A stretch of 64,000 bases of DNA from assembly GCA_018711925.1 (NCBI GenBank), contig DVHR01000055.1, positions 1 through 64,000 of the forward strand. Direction: 5' to 3'. The notes under the pieces were generated by a model. The model ran no database searches. It saw only the letters and a program-made list of their open reading frames with translations, and was not told where the DNA came from. Both the position numbers and the translations under genes were made by a program. Shown here piece after piece: positions 44,810 to 55,356 of this stretch. This DNA is from Candidatus Coprenecus pullicola. Lineage in GTDB: Bacteria; Bacteroidota; Bacteroidia; Bacteroidales; UBA932. The stretch's first letter is position 1. Every line of letters begins with the position of its first letter.

Positions 44810-47800
44810 TACGGCAGCTGATAAAAAGGCCCGTAGCGGTGTCCATGGTCCTTTTCGCCGTGGCTGTTCTGGGAGCGGTATCCATCAAACTGATTCCGGT
44901 ATCCCTCATGCCCGACGTGGACATTCCTCAGATTACCGTACAGGTCAAGGTAGACGGCAGTTCCGCCAGGGAGATGGACATGTACCTCCAGACACTGCGC
45001 AGGGAACTGATGCAGATACCGTCCCTTACGGACATCCGTTCGCAGTCCGAAAGCGGAACCGGCATCATACGCCTGTCTTTCGAGTACGGTACAGACATCG
45101 ACTTCACATTCGTGGATGTCAACGAAAGGATAGACCGCTCGCTGTCGTCCCTGCCTGACGGGGCCGAGAGACCGAAGGCGATAAAGTCCAGCGCAACGGA
45201 CATCCCGGCATTTTTCATCAACATGAGCGTGGATGACCCGTCAAGAGCCATGGAAATGAGCCGCCTGGCCTCCAGCGTTATCTCCAAGCGCATAGAGCAG
45301 ATACCGGAAGTCGCCATGGTAGACCTTAGCGGACTGGTATTTCCTGAACTGCTCATAATTCCCGACAATGAGAAACTGACAGCCATAGGCGCCACTCCGG
45401 ACATGCTTGCACAGGCCATCGAGTCCAACAACATCCAGTTAGGCAACCTTTCCATACGGGACGGACAATACCATTGGAACATACGTTTCCAGTCCGAACT
45501 GAATTCAAAAGAAGACATAGAGAGAATCCGGCTCAATATCGGAGGACGCATCTACATCTTCAATGAACTGGCGGAGATTATTGAGCAGCCGGGAGCCGAC
45601 AACTGCCTCATCCGTTCCGACGGCGACAGAGCTGTAAGCATGGCCATCATCAAGCAGAGCGACGCAAGGATGAATACCCTGCGCGAGGCCCTTTACGACA
45701 GGATTGAGCGTTTCGAGCAGGACTATCCCGAAGTAAGGTTCACCATCACCAGGGACCAGACCGAACTGCTGCGTTACACTATTGAGAACCTGGAGCAGAA
45801 CCTGGTGGCCGGCATCCTTCTGGCAAGTATCGTCATCCTGCTGTTCATGCGCAACTTCAGGTTCTCACTGCTCATCATACCCACCATCATAGTGTCCCTG
45901 CTCACATCCATGCTCGCCCTGTTCCTCTTAGGCATAAGCATCAACATCATCTCTCTTGCCGGCCTCATACTCAGCGTAGGCATGATGGTGGACAACTCAA
46001 TCATAGTCATCGACAACATCACTCAGCGATGGGAGAGAGGCGACACTCTGGAGGACGCCGTGGCCATAGGCTCCGGAGAAGTATTCGCCCCCATGCTGAG
46101 CTCCATCCTCACCAACTGCGCCGTCTTCGTTCCACTGGTCTTCCTAAGCGGTATCGCCGGAGAGATATTTCTGGACCAGGCAGTGGCGATAACAGTCGGC
46201 CTGTTCTCGTCCCTGCTGTTCGCAGTCCTGGTAGTACCGGTATACTATTACGCCCTTTATAAGAAGAGAGGCAGAAAGATGGACAACAGATATCTGGCCA
46301 GAATCGCCAGATACACGGAACTGGGTCCATCATATGAGAAGGCCCTCAAATGGACTTTCCGACACGGCAGGGCCGTATTCATCATGATGCTGGCGACCAT
46401 ACCGATGTCAGTGCTGCTTTTCATGAACCTGGAGAAAAGCACATTCCCCCCTGTAACCAAAAACGACATCATCCTGAACGTGGACTGGAACAGTCCGCTT
46501 ACCATTGAGGAAAATGACTACCGCAGCCGGTCGCTGGCAGACGCCCTGTCCCAGCACTCCGCACAGACAACCCAGATGTGCGGCACCCAGCAGTTCCTTA
46601 TGCCGCATACCAGAGACATGAGCAAGAGCGAGGCCCAGATATACTTTATGGCCCGCACCCCGGATGGCCTGGACAGCATTATCAGTGAAGCGTCAGCATG
46701 GCTGAGAGAGAGACATCCGGAAGCGGCATTCAGTTTTTCCGACGCAGGCAACCTGTTCACCCTGATGTTCTCCGACAACTCCCCAAAACTCACTGTGCAG
46801 ATCAGCGGGAGGGACGGCAGAACGCCTGAACCTGACAAACTTAATTCGATAATAGCCGACATCAGCGAGGCTGTACCGGGAATACATCCCAATCCTATAC
46901 GCTGGCAGGAACAGATCATGCTGACTCTCGACACTGAGAAAATGACCCTGTACGGCATTTCATACAGCAGCGTACTCAACGCCCTGCGCAAATTCACCAG
47001 AGAGGACCGCATCTTCTCCATAACCACAGGCGACTACTCAATCCCAGTAGTCATCGGTGACCAAAGCACATCCCCCGACCTGCTGTCAGTGACAGTAAAG
47101 AACAGCTCGGGAACGGAAATACCGCTCAGCACTTTCACTACGGAAGGACGCAGCCGGGACCTGAAGAGCATAATATCAGGCATGTCCGGCAACTATTATC
47201 CTCTTGAGCTCAACATACCTGACAGACTGGTTCCTGATGTCATGGACGCTTCCAGGGACCTGGCCATCGAGGACGGTACTTACGACGTGGCCTTCAGCGG
47301 TTCCTACTTCTCCAGCAGGAACATCATAAACGAGCTGATGCTCATCGCCGCAGTATCCATCCTGCTGCTGTATTTCATTCTGGCAGCCCAGTTCGAGTCC
47401 CTCATACAGCCGCTGATCATTCTCTCCGAGATAGTCGTAGACATCTTCGGAGCGCTCCTGCTGCTGAAAATATGCGGCGGAGGCATAAACGCCATGTCCA
47501 TGATAGGAATCGTAGTCATGAGCGGTATCGTCATCAATGATTCCATACTGAAAGTGGACACCATCAACCGGCTTAGAAAAGAGAAAGGCTACGGCCTGCT
47601 GCGGGCCATTATGACCGGAGGCTCACGCAGGCTCAACCCGATTCTCATGACTACGCTCACTACCGTACTGGCCATGGTGCCGTTCCTCACAAAGGGCGAC
47701 ATGGGCTCGGACCTGCAGTTCCCGCTCTCCATAGTGATGATAGGCGGCATGATTGTCGGACTCATCGTCAGCATATTCGGGATACCGCTGATCTACTATC

Positions 47801-47838
47801 TGATATATAACCGCAAACAGACAAGGCAACGTCCATGA
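44806..47838 (+). CDS. RND efflux permease 1
   Basis: A 1010-residue inner-membrane pump of the RND superfamily, HAE-like, with twelve membrane segments and two large periplasmic loops. TM4 contains ILSVGMMVDNSIIVIDN: one Asp of the proton relay is kept, with Asn in place of the second Asp of AcrB, a frequent variant. The second half has GIVVMSGIVINDSILKVDTI. Substrate range cannot be predicted. It is coupled to the adaptor by ATGA and to the second permease by overlapping stop and start. Confidence 0.92.
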   Translation: MIRQLIKRPVAVSMVLFAVAVLGAVSIKLIPVSLMPDVDIPQITVQVKVDGSSAREMDMYLQTLRRELMQIPSLTDIRSQSESGTGIIRLSFEYGTDIDFTFVDVNERIDRSLSSLPDGAERPKAIKSSATDIPAFFINMSVDDPSRAMEMSRLASSVISKRIEQIPEVAMVDLSGLVFPELLIIPDNEKLTAIGATPDMLAQAIESNNIQLGNLSIRDGQYHWNIRFQSELNSKEDIERIRLNIGGRIYIFNELAEIIEQPGADNCLIRSDGDRAVSMAIIKQSDARMNTLREALYDRIERFEQDYPEVRFTITRDQTELLRYTIENLEQNLVAGILLASIVILLFMRNFRFSLLIIPTIIVSLLTSMLALFLLGISINIISLAGLILSVGMMVDNSIIVIDNITQRWERGDTLEDAVAIGSGEVFAPMLSSILTNCAVFVPLVFLSGIAGEIFLDQAVAITVGLFSSLLFAVLVVPVYYYALYKKRGRKMDNRYLARIARYTELGPSYEKALKWTFRHGRAVFIMMLATIPMSVLLFMNLEKSTFPPVTKNDIILNVDWNSPLTIEENDYRSRSLADALSQHSAQTTQMCGTQQFLMPHTRDMSKSEAQIYFMARTPDGLDSIISEASAWLRERHPEAAFSFSDAGNLFTLMFSDNSPKLTVQISGRDGRTPEPDKLNSIIADISEAVPGIHPNPIRWQEQIMLTLDTEKMTLYGISYSSVLNALRKFTREDRIFSITTGDYSIPVVIGDQSTSPDLLSVTVKNSSGTEIPLSTFTTEGRSRDLKSIISGMSGNYYPLELNIPDRLVPDVMDASRDLAIEDGTYDVAFSGSYFSSRNIINELMLIAAVSILLLYFILAAQFESLIQPLIILSEIVVDIFGALLLLKICGGGINAMSMIGIVVMSGIVINDSILKVDTINRLRKEKGYGLLRAIMTGGSRRLNPILMTTLTTVLAMVPFLTKGDMGSDLQFPLSIVMIGGMIVGLIVSIFGIPLIYYLIYNRKQTRQRP

Positions 47839-50800
47839 TGAAAGGAGTCAAAATATCCTCATTCTCCGTCCTCCTGATCTTCGCGGTACTGGTAACGATA
47901 GGCGCGGCGCTGATTCCCGCCCTCAATCTGCAGTATATGCCGAGAAGCAAACAGCAGAGCCTGTCGATATACTATTACTGGCAGAATGCGTCCGCAAGGG
48001 TAATGGAAAGCGAGGTGACTTCAAGAATAGAAGGTTACGTATCCTCCGTAAAAGACATTGAGACCATCGCGTCCATGAGCCGGAAAGGCAGCGGAAGCAT
48101 CACCATGTACCTCAAGAAAAATGCCGACATGGACGCCGTGCGTTTCGAGGTATCGTCTGCCATACGCTCGCTCTACGACAAGCTGCCGGAAGGAGTGACA
48201 TATCCCGAGCTGTCTGTCTCCGCGACAGGCAAGGACATCAACCCGGTCATCATGTTCACCATAAACGCCGACCTTCCGACCAACCGTATCGAGCAATATG
48301 TAAACGACCACATCATAAAGGATCTGGCCATCATCGAAGGAGTACACTCGGTAAGTCTTTCAGGAGCCACTCCCGACTATACCGAGATATCGCTCAATAC
48401 TGAAAAAATAAAATCCGCCGGTATCAACACTTCCGACATCTACAACGCCGTGGCCTCCTACCTTGGAGACAGAACTGTCATCGGCACCGCTCCAGCGCAG
48501 GACAGGAGTGACGAGCCGGACATAGTGGTGAGAAACGTCAGGACGGACTTCAGACATCTGCCTGTGGCCAATGCGGAAGGGCGCATCATACGGCTTGCAG
48601 ATGTGGCTGAGATCAAGACCCGCCAGGCCCAACCGTCCTCATACAGCCGTATCAACGGTCTGAACACCATCAATATCAGCGTCTATCCTGAAGAATCCGT
48701 CAACACCATCAAGTTGTGTGCTGAAGTATCTGAGACCATGAGACGCCTGGAAGCAGGATTCCCCGACTCTTTCTCGGCCCTGAAATCCTATGACGTATCC
48801 ACGGACATCCAGAAAGAAGTGGACAAACTGGTGCGCAGAAGCCTGCTCTGCGTCGTGATACTGCTTGTCTTCATCTTTCTGACATCATTCAGCCTGAGAT
48901 ACACATTGCTAATAGCACTGACCCTGCTGGTCAACATAATCGTGGCAGTCATACTGTACGTGCTTCTTGACATCGACATACACATCTATTCCCTGGCCGG
49001 CATATCCATATCGCTGAGCATTATCATCGACAACTCGATAATAATGGTCTCGCACTACTCCTACTACAGGAACAGAAAAGTATTTCTGGCCATACTGGCG
49101 GCTCTGCTGACCACCATAGGATCCCTGATTGTAATATTCTTCCTTCCAAAAGAGCAGAAAGAGATACTTTCGGACTTCTCCGCGGTAATCATTATCAATC
49201 TCTGCGTCTCGATGATGGTCGCCCTGTTTTTTGTGCCGGCCCTTCTGGACTATCTGCCAGTCAAATCAGAAAGCATCTCCTTCCCTGTCAAGCGCCGCAG
49301 GAAGATAGTCCGTTTCTCCCAAAAATACGACCGCTTCATATACTATGTCAAGAAGTTCAACTGGGCATTCATCCTGTTCTTTATCCTGGCTTTCGGAGGC
49401 TCGTTCATGCTGTTCCGGAAAAGCCTTGACGGATTCGCCTCCATGTTCCGTCAGCCAGAAAGGCCAGAGCTGTATATCAGCGCGGGACTGCCGGACGGAT
49501 GCACTATCCAACAACTCAATGACATCATAGTGTATATGGAAAATTTCCTGGCCGGATTTGACGAAATAAAACTCTTCCGCACCCAGATCAGCTCATACTC
49601 GTCCGGAAGAATAACAGTGGAGTTCACCGACGAGGCCATGAACACATCATTCCCGTCCATCCTCAAACAACAGGTAATACGCAAAGCCAATGACTATGGA
49701 GGCGCCAACTGGCAGGTATACGGAGTGGATGACCAGAATTTCAACAACTACGTCGGCCCCAGTCTATGGAAGAACGGAACCATCGAACTTACCGGATACA
49801 ACTACGACATGCTGTACCGCTACTGCCAGGAACTCGTAGACAGACTATCAGGGAATCCCCGCGTCACCGATCTGGGCATAGAGGGGCCGAATGACTATTA
49901 CTACGGAACCTCCTCCAAAGAATACCTTATCACGTACGATTACGACAGGATGGCTCTATACGGAATACATCCAGTATCGGCTTTCCGTATTCTAAACGAC
50001 AGACTGTATACCAGCACTGCCGGATCCTACGTAGACGACTACGGAACAAGGACAGAAGTCAGAATTGTCTCCGACGACTCCGAGGACTTCGACGTATGGC
50101 ATCTGGAAAACGAATATATACGTATCGACAGCACCGACATACGCTTCGCCGAGATAGGCTGGATAGAGAGCCGCAACTCAGGCAACAATATCTACCGGGC
50201 CAACCAGGAATACATCCTCTATGTCAAGTACAACTTCATCGGCTCATACAAACTGGAGGAGAAACTCATGGAGTCCGAGATAGACCGCCTCAACACGGAA
50301 GTACTGCCCATAGGCTTCAAGGCCTCGTCACCTCAGTATGACTGGTCCCAGAAAGCCAAGAGACAATGGGTGCTGCTGATACTGATTACCGTCATCATCT
50401 ACATGATCTGCGCCGTACTGTTCGAGTCCCTGCTGCAGCCGCTGGCCATAATTTCCCTCATACCCGTATCGTTCATCGGCATCTTCCTGGCTTTCAGGCT
50501 GACCGGGACTACCTTTGACCAAGGCGGATTCGCATCCATGATAATGCTTGCCGGCATCGTTGTCAACGCCGGCATCTACATCGTCAACGAGTACAACAGG
50601 ATGCCCGAGCGCCACCGCAGTTTCGTCCGGGCATACAACCACAAGATCATCCCGATATCGCTGACCATTCTCTCCACCGTCCTGGGACTGGCTCCGTTCC
50701 TGATTGACGGCAAGGAAGAGGTATTCTGGTTCGCCTTCGCCATCGGCACCATCGGCGGCATGCTCTTCTCATTCGTGGCCCTCATCATCTTCCTCCCAAT

Positions 50801-50885
50801 GATCATGCCCGGCACAGCCGCTATTCGACGCGGTTACGGTGGAAGTGCGGAGAGGCATAGAATACGAAGCCGAACAGGGAGATGA
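47835..50885 (+). CDS. RND efflux permease 2
   Basis: A 1016-residue RND permease next to, but quite different from, permease 1. TM4 reads SLSIIIDNSIIMVSHYSYY, again with a single Asp, and the second half has FASMIMLAGIVVNAGIYIVNEYN. Two unlike permeases with one adaptor and one channel recall the MdtBC heterotrimer of enterobacteria, so a mixed pump is possible. The ATG at 47835 overlaps the stop of permease 1; an ATG at 47838 is equally possible. Its last 65 nt overlap the convergent MFS gene. Confidence 0.9.
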   Translation: MMKGVKISSFSVLLIFAVLVTIGAALIPALNLQYMPRSKQQSLSIYYYWQNASARVMESEVTSRIEGYVSSVKDIETIASMSRKGSGSITMYLKKNADMDAVRFEVSSAIRSLYDKLPEGVTYPELSVSATGKDINPVIMFTINADLPTNRIEQYVNDHIIKDLAIIEGVHSVSLSGATPDYTEISLNTEKIKSAGINTSDIYNAVASYLGDRTVIGTAPAQDRSDEPDIVVRNVRTDFRHLPVANAEGRIIRLADVAEIKTRQAQPSSYSRINGLNTINISVYPEESVNTIKLCAEVSETMRRLEAGFPDSFSALKSYDVSTDIQKEVDKLVRRSLLCVVILLVFIFLTSFSLRYTLLIALTLLVNIIVAVILYVLLDIDIHIYSLAGISISLSIIIDNSIIMVSHYSYYRNRKVFLAILAALLTTIGSLIVIFFLPKEQKEILSDFSAVIIINLCVSMMVALFFVPALLDYLPVKSESISFPVKRRRKIVRFSQKYDRFIYYVKKFNWAFILFFILAFGGSFMLFRKSLDGFASMFRQPERPELYISAGLPDGCTIQQLNDIIVYMENFLAGFDEIKLFRTQISSYSSGRITVEFTDEAMNTSFPSILKQQVIRKANDYGGANWQVYGVDDQNFNNYVGPSLWKNGTIELTGYNYDMLYRYCQELVDRLSGNPRVTDLGIEGPNDYYYGTSSKEYLITYDYDRMALYGIHPVSAFRILNDRLYTSTAGSYVDDYGTRTEVRIVSDDSEDFDVWHLENEYIRIDSTDIRFAEIGWIESRNSGNNIYRANQEYILYVKYNFIGSYKLEEKLMESEIDRLNTEVLPIGFKASSPQYDWSQKAKRQWVLLILITVIIYMICAVLFESLLQPLAIISLIPVSFIGIFLAFRLTGTTFDQGGFASMIMLAGIVVNAGIYIVNEYNRMPERHRSFVRAYNHKIIPISLTILSTVLGLAPFLIDGKEEVFWFAFAIGTIGGMLFSFVALIIFLPMIMPGTAAIRRGYGGSAERHRIRSRTGR

Positions 50886-52026
50886 GACTGAGGCCTGCCC
50901 CCATCAGGTAGGCGTAGGAGAAGGAGCTGTGCTGACCTATGATACCGCCCAGCACCAGGCCGATACCGATGCCTATATCCCAGGACGTCAAGTAGGTAGA
51001 GGTAGCGGTGCCGCGCTGGTCATGCCTGCCGAGATTGACGAACATAGTGTTGAAGGCAGGGAACATGGTACCGAATCCGGCTCCGAGCACTAGTGCCGTG
51101 GCATAGAGCATCAGAGATGCGGCATGAACCGATACCGACGCCACCCTCTCGCAGAAGAATAGACTCAGGAAGCAGAGTATCACCGGATAGAAGGCGACGT
51201 GTATCACCTCCGTGATATGTCCATGATCCACCTGCTTGCCGGAAAAGAGTCTCGATATCGCCAGGCCTACGGCCATACAAGTGAAGAACAGGCCGGTGCC
51301 TCCGGTGATGCCCATATTCTTGGCGTACATGGCCACATAGGTGGTGGTCATGCCGTAAGGTATCGAGAGCAGCAGCAGATCCAGGCCGAGGGGTATGCCT
51401 TTGAGCAGGATGAAACGGTCCAGCGAGATGGCTGTGCGCGGCATGGGCTGCTTCTTGGGAGTCTTGATGCAGCAGGCGCATATCAGGCCGGCCAGGCAGC
51501 AGCACAGGGCCGTGATGAAGATGGTGTCGAATGACACGTGGTCGTGCATGAACAGGCCGGTCATGGGGCCGAGGGACATGGCTATGTTGTTGGCCAATCC
51601 GTAGTAGCCCACGGCCTCACCCCTGCGTGACGAGGGCGTGATGTCTATGACAATGGTGTTACCCGCCACGGTCACGGTGCCGAACGAGATGCCGTGGACA
51701 ACACGCAATACAATGAACATCAGCACAGTACCGGTGATGATATAACCGCCGAATATCAAAGTAAATACTGAAAATGCAAGCAGGTATAGCGGCTTTCGGG
51801 CAAATGTGTCCAGCAGATAGCCTGAAAAGGGACGGACAGCCAAAGCAGCCACAGTATAGCAGGCCAGTATCGCACCCACTGCCCCCTCCGTGACTCCGAA
51901 CTCCTCGACCAGGTAGAAGGGGAACACCGGCATCAGCAGGTAAAAACCAAAGTACAGCAGGAAATTCGCTGCAAGAATCAGACAATAGCCCGGAGATACG
52001 AGCTTATCCTGAACAGTACGGGTCAT
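50821..52026 (-). CDS. MFS transporter (12 TM)
   Basis: A 401-residue major facilitator with twelve predicted membrane segments. The motif A region between TM2 and TM3 is SGYLLDTFARKPLYL, and a second half-motif SRLFSGKQVDHG follows in the middle. The general fold suggests a drug/proton or sugar exporter; I cannot name the substrate. Its ATG overlaps the YfhO stop by 4 nt (ATGA), so it is translated with YfhO. The 3' end overlaps the convergent RND permease 2. Confidence 0.88.
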   Translation of the reverse strand: MTRTVQDKLVSPGYCLILAANFLLYFGFYLLMPVFPFYLVEEFGVTEGAVGAILACYTVAALAVRPFSGYLLDTFARKPLYLLAFSVFTLIFGGYIITGTVLMFIVLRVVHGISFGTVTVAGNTIVIDITPSSRRGEAVGYYGLANNIAMSLGPMTGLFMHDHVSFDTIFITALCCCLAGLICACCIKTPKKQPMPRTAISLDRFILLKGIPLGLDLLLLSIPYGMTTTYVAMYAKNMGITGGTGLFFTCMAVGLAISRLFSGKQVDHGHITEVIHVAFYPVILCFLSLFFCERVASVSVHAASLMLYATALVLGAGFGTMFPAFNTMFVNLGRHDQRGTATSTYLTSWDIGIGIGLVLGGIIGQHSSFSYAYLMGAGLSLISLFGFVFYASPHFHRNRVE

Positions 52027-54623
52027 CTCGGTTGTTTTCTTTTATTGGCAAACAGTATTGAATAAAGGATTACGCCCGCCAACAGAACGATAATGGCGAT
52101 GGACGAGGTCAGGGATATGTCTCTTCCTACAACAAACGAGTCGGGGGCAAAAACAAACTCCACCTCATGCTCACCCTCATCTATGAGCAGCGCCCTGAGC
52201 ACATAATCCGCTCTCAGTATCGGCTTCTCCTCCCCGTCCACATATGCCTTCCAGCCTGCAGGATAATATATCTCGCTGAAGACGGCCACACCTTTGGCTG
52301 GAGTGGAGACATTGTATCTAAGACGGTTAGGAGAATAATATGTAAGTTCTACTCTGCCGCTGTCAGCTCCGGCATACTCTGTCACAGTGCCGTCAGCAGC
52401 CCCGGCATCGAATATCACCGCCTCAACAGCGGGGTCTATCTCTCCCAACGCTGCCATTTCCGCATCAGCGGTAGTGGCAGTGCGCGTACGCTCCACGAAC
52501 CAGGCATTGCCCAGACTGCGGTCATACGTCAGAGGGTAGCTGTTTTCGTCTATGACGATGTACTTGGTGTTGAGCATGGCCAGCACCGGATAATAACCGA
52601 GCACATCCTCCAGTTCACCGATAGTCCTTGCCGTGGGAATAGCCGAGTTGATATCCTCAATCATGGCGCTCATCTCCGGAGCGATATGAAAGTCAATCAG
52701 ATCCTGGTACCGCTGGAGCTTGGCCGGACTGTATCCGCCGACGGTCTTGTGGTGATAGCTTACTATCGCATCATTAAAAGTATTAACCGTCAGATCCAGC
52801 ACCCTGTAAGACAGAGCTGTATCCTGATGTATGGCGTTGTCTACCGGACGGGGGGCAAACTGTCCGTCAAAATTACGCTCAGTGACGAAATGCTCCTTGT
52901 TCAGGTACCGCTTGTCCACACCCCAGAGGTCCACCAGAAGCAGGATTCCCAGCAAAGCCACTGCAGGCATGGCCTTGAGCTTGCCTTTCCATGAGGCGAA
53001 AAACACTCCAGCTGCAAGCACTATGAATATCAGCGAGCGGAACGCGTCAGCACGCAACAGACTGCGGCGGTCATCACGGAGGGCCTCCACCAGAGCGGTG
53101 TTGCCTCCAAACATGGCATCGGATGACGAAGCGAAGTCTCCGGCCAGCGAAGGGAACAATACAAACAGCAGAGATATGCCGCCCGTCACGCCAAGGGCGG
53201 TCAGCAGCCCGTTCTTTATCTTCTTCTCCGGGAGAGGTTCCTTGCCGAACAGGGCTGCATTGACTCCGAGAATGCCCATCAGCGGTACCGTCACCTGAAG
53301 GATGACCAGGATCATGGAGACAGTCCTGAACTTATTGTACAGAGGAGCGTATTTGAAAAACATCTCCGAGAACCACATGAAATGCGAGCCCCAGGCCAGC
53401 AGCAAGGCCAGCAGTGATACGCCGGCAATCCACCATTTGTAGCGGCCCCTTATCACACACAGGCCGAATACGAACAGGAAAAGGGAGACGGCTCCGAGAT
53501 ACATCGGTCCGGCGGTGAAAGGCTGGGGCCCCCAGTACAGCGGCATACCCTTACGCATGTTTTCAGCATTGGCACCTACGGATCTCAGATACTTATAGGT
53601 CTCGGACTCGCGGGAAAGCTCACCGGATGAGGAGCCGCCGTTAAAGTTGGGAATCAGCAAGTTGGGAGTCTCCCCTATGCCGTAGGACCAGGCGGTGGCA
53701 TAGTCCAGCTTGAGGCCGTCTCCGGTCTGGTTGTGCTCGTCGTGGGTCAGCTCCGAGCCGCCGCGCATGGTGTACTCGGCATATTCGTAGGTGGGCAGGA
53801 GCTTGTTGGCGTTTGTGGCTATGCCGAGCAGGCCGCCGACCAGCACCAGTACCGAAGCTTTGAGCCAGCGGCCTACGGGTGTCTCACGGAACGGAGGCTC
53901 AACAGTTGTTCCTGATGTCAGAATGCTGTCGGATACCGGAACTGCATTCCTGACAGCCGCCTTCCGTCTCCTCTGAGCAGCAACCGCTCCGCAGAGTTCT
54001 GCGATGGCGTATCCAAAGACGATGAATGCCAGATAATAGGTAATCTGTGGATGGTTGGCCTTGATCTGGAAGCTCAGTGCCAGAGCAAAGAATACGGCTC
54101 CGAGCAGAGCCTTGCGTCTGTAGGCATAGACCAGGGCAGCGAGGACCCAGGGCATGAAAGCGATGGCCACCATCTTGGTATTGTGCCCGACCTGGACAAT
54201 CTGCATATTGTAGGAGCAGAATGTGACGGCTATCGCACCGACTGCCGAAAGCCAGGGATTGACCCCGAAGGCCAGGAACAGCAGGAAGCCGCCGAGCAGC
54301 GAGATTATCAGATAACTGGGCGGACGCTCGCCCCAGAACAGCAGGTCGTAGAGCGGAGTCGTCGCATCTCCCTTGTACGGCACTGATATCTGAGTCGAGG
54401 GCATGCCACTGAACATCGATCCGGTCCACAGCGCCGGGTCATCGGGATGCTCCTCATTCCATTCCAGTATCTCATGCGACATTCCCTTCCACGAGGATAT
54501 ATCCGACTGATTGACCACCTTACCCTGCAGCACCTGAGGCGCATAAGCATAGGCAATCATCACAAATCCCGCCACGATAATCACATACGGCAGGGCCTTC
54601 CTGAGTATTTCCTTTATCTTCAT
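52023..54623 (-). CDS. YfhO-family membrane protein
   Basis: An 866-residue protein with about a dozen membrane segments in the first two thirds, typical GT-C-like loops (WTGSMFSGMPSTQIS, an acidic-aromatic first periplasmic loop), and a C-terminal beta-rich soluble region (YYSPNRLRYNVSTPAKGVAVFSEIYYPAGWKAYVDG) followed by a last membrane segment. In Gram-positives YfhO modifies lipoteichoic acid; in Bacteroidetes the substrate is unknown. I used the ATG at 54623 (MKIKEILRKALPYV), six codons inside the longest frame. It heads a two-gene unit with the MFS gene. Confidence 0.87.
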   Translation of the reverse strand: MKIKEILRKALPYVIIVAGFVMIAYAYAPQVLQGKVVNQSDISSWKGMSHEILEWNEEHPDDPALWTGSMFSGMPSTQISVPYKGDATTPLYDLLFWGERPPSYLIISLLGGFLLFLAFGVNPWLSAVGAIAVTFCSYNMQIVQVGHNTKMVAIAFMPWVLAALVYAYRRKALLGAVFFALALSFQIKANHPQITYYLAFIVFGYAIAELCGAVAAQRRRKAAVRNAVPVSDSILTSGTTVEPPFRETPVGRWLKASVLVLVGGLLGIATNANKLLPTYEYAEYTMRGGSELTHDEHNQTGDGLKLDYATAWSYGIGETPNLLIPNFNGGSSSGELSRESETYKYLRSVGANAENMRKGMPLYWGPQPFTAGPMYLGAVSLFLFVFGLCVIRGRYKWWIAGVSLLALLLAWGSHFMWFSEMFFKYAPLYNKFRTVSMILVILQVTVPLMGILGVNAALFGKEPLPEKKIKNGLLTALGVTGGISLLFVLFPSLAGDFASSSDAMFGGNTALVEALRDDRRSLLRADAFRSLIFIVLAAGVFFASWKGKLKAMPAVALLGILLLVDLWGVDKRYLNKEHFVTERNFDGQFAPRPVDNAIHQDTALSYRVLDLTVNTFNDAIVSYHHKTVGGYSPAKLQRYQDLIDFHIAPEMSAMIEDINSAIPTARTIGELEDVLGYYPVLAMLNTKYIVIDENSYPLTYDRSLGNAWFVERTRTATTADAEMAALGEIDPAVEAVIFDAGAADGTVTEYAGADSGRVELTYYSPNRLRYNVSTPAKGVAVFSEIYYPAGWKAYVDGEEKPILRADYVLRALLIDEGEHEVEFVFAPDSFVVGRDISLTSSIAIIVLLAGVILYSILFANKRKQPR

Positions 54624-54657
54624 ATTCCGTTTTTCTGTCAAACGTTATTGTAACCTG

Positions 54658-54665
54658 CAAATATA
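54658..54665 (-). promoter_or_regulatory. -7 box TATATTTG for yfhO-MFS
   Basis: Minus-strand TATATTTG followed by C, 34 nt before the chosen start at 54623. Confidence 0.6.
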
Positions 54666-55356
54666 CTCTTTTTCCCCGATAAGCCATACCGTAGGTTATA
54701 TTGTCGCCCTGCCTGAGCACCTGCGCGGATTTCTGAATTCGCAAACACACATTAAAGCGCGTAATTATTTCATAATGTGCGATATACCTGTTTCTATCCG
54801 TTCTTCTCGGCTTGTAAAAATAGTCCGAAAAGAACCAGTGGCACAAACCAACTATTTGAATATCACAATATTACAACAGCATCCATGTGTTTCTGAAATC
54901 AAAATCGCATCAGGGATTGCGGGCCGGGTTGTCGGTAAAATGGCGGTTTTGTGGCAAAATGCGCGTAGTCCAACAGGTAGATAACATGCTGGACAATGAG
55001 GCTCAGGGGTATTTTTGCGGCAGCCACTTCCGGAGAAGGCAGGCACAGCGGCACCTCGAAATCACAATAAGCAGACAGCCAGCATGCTGCAAAAGAAGCC
55101 TGGTTTTTCTGAGGACCTTTATGTGTCTGCGGTTTAATTCCCTTGCCGCATCTGTCAACAATGGCCAGTAATTATATTATCGAAAACAGATTGGGAGGAG
55201 GAGGGGGTACATGTTTGCAGTATTTTTTGTAACTTGCCACTGCTTATCAGTCAGGTTGCTTGGGCATAACTTTTGTCGCTTTACTCTTATGAAGTTACGA
55301 GAAATACCTCAATTAACCTATTGATTTTTAATTATAAACAAATTTAACAATTTCTA
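54666..55356. other. Long intergenic region with truncated dispersed repeat
   Basis: No gene is supported. It holds the repeat copy at 54936-54994 and a small inverted repeat (CACATTA at 54748-54754 with TAATGTG at 54773-54779). No -7 consensus box is clear upstream of the lipoprotein gene at 55357. Confidence 0.55.
54936..54994 (-). repeat. Dispersed intergenic repeat, short copy 2
   Basis: On the minus strand: GTCCAGCA (54994-54987), a short 11-nt loop, TGTTGGAC (54975-54968), then the core TTTTGCCACAAAACCGCC, nearly the same as in the copy at 209-379. The first arm is shortened from 67 to 27 nt and the second arm is not clearly kept. Confidence 0.65.
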
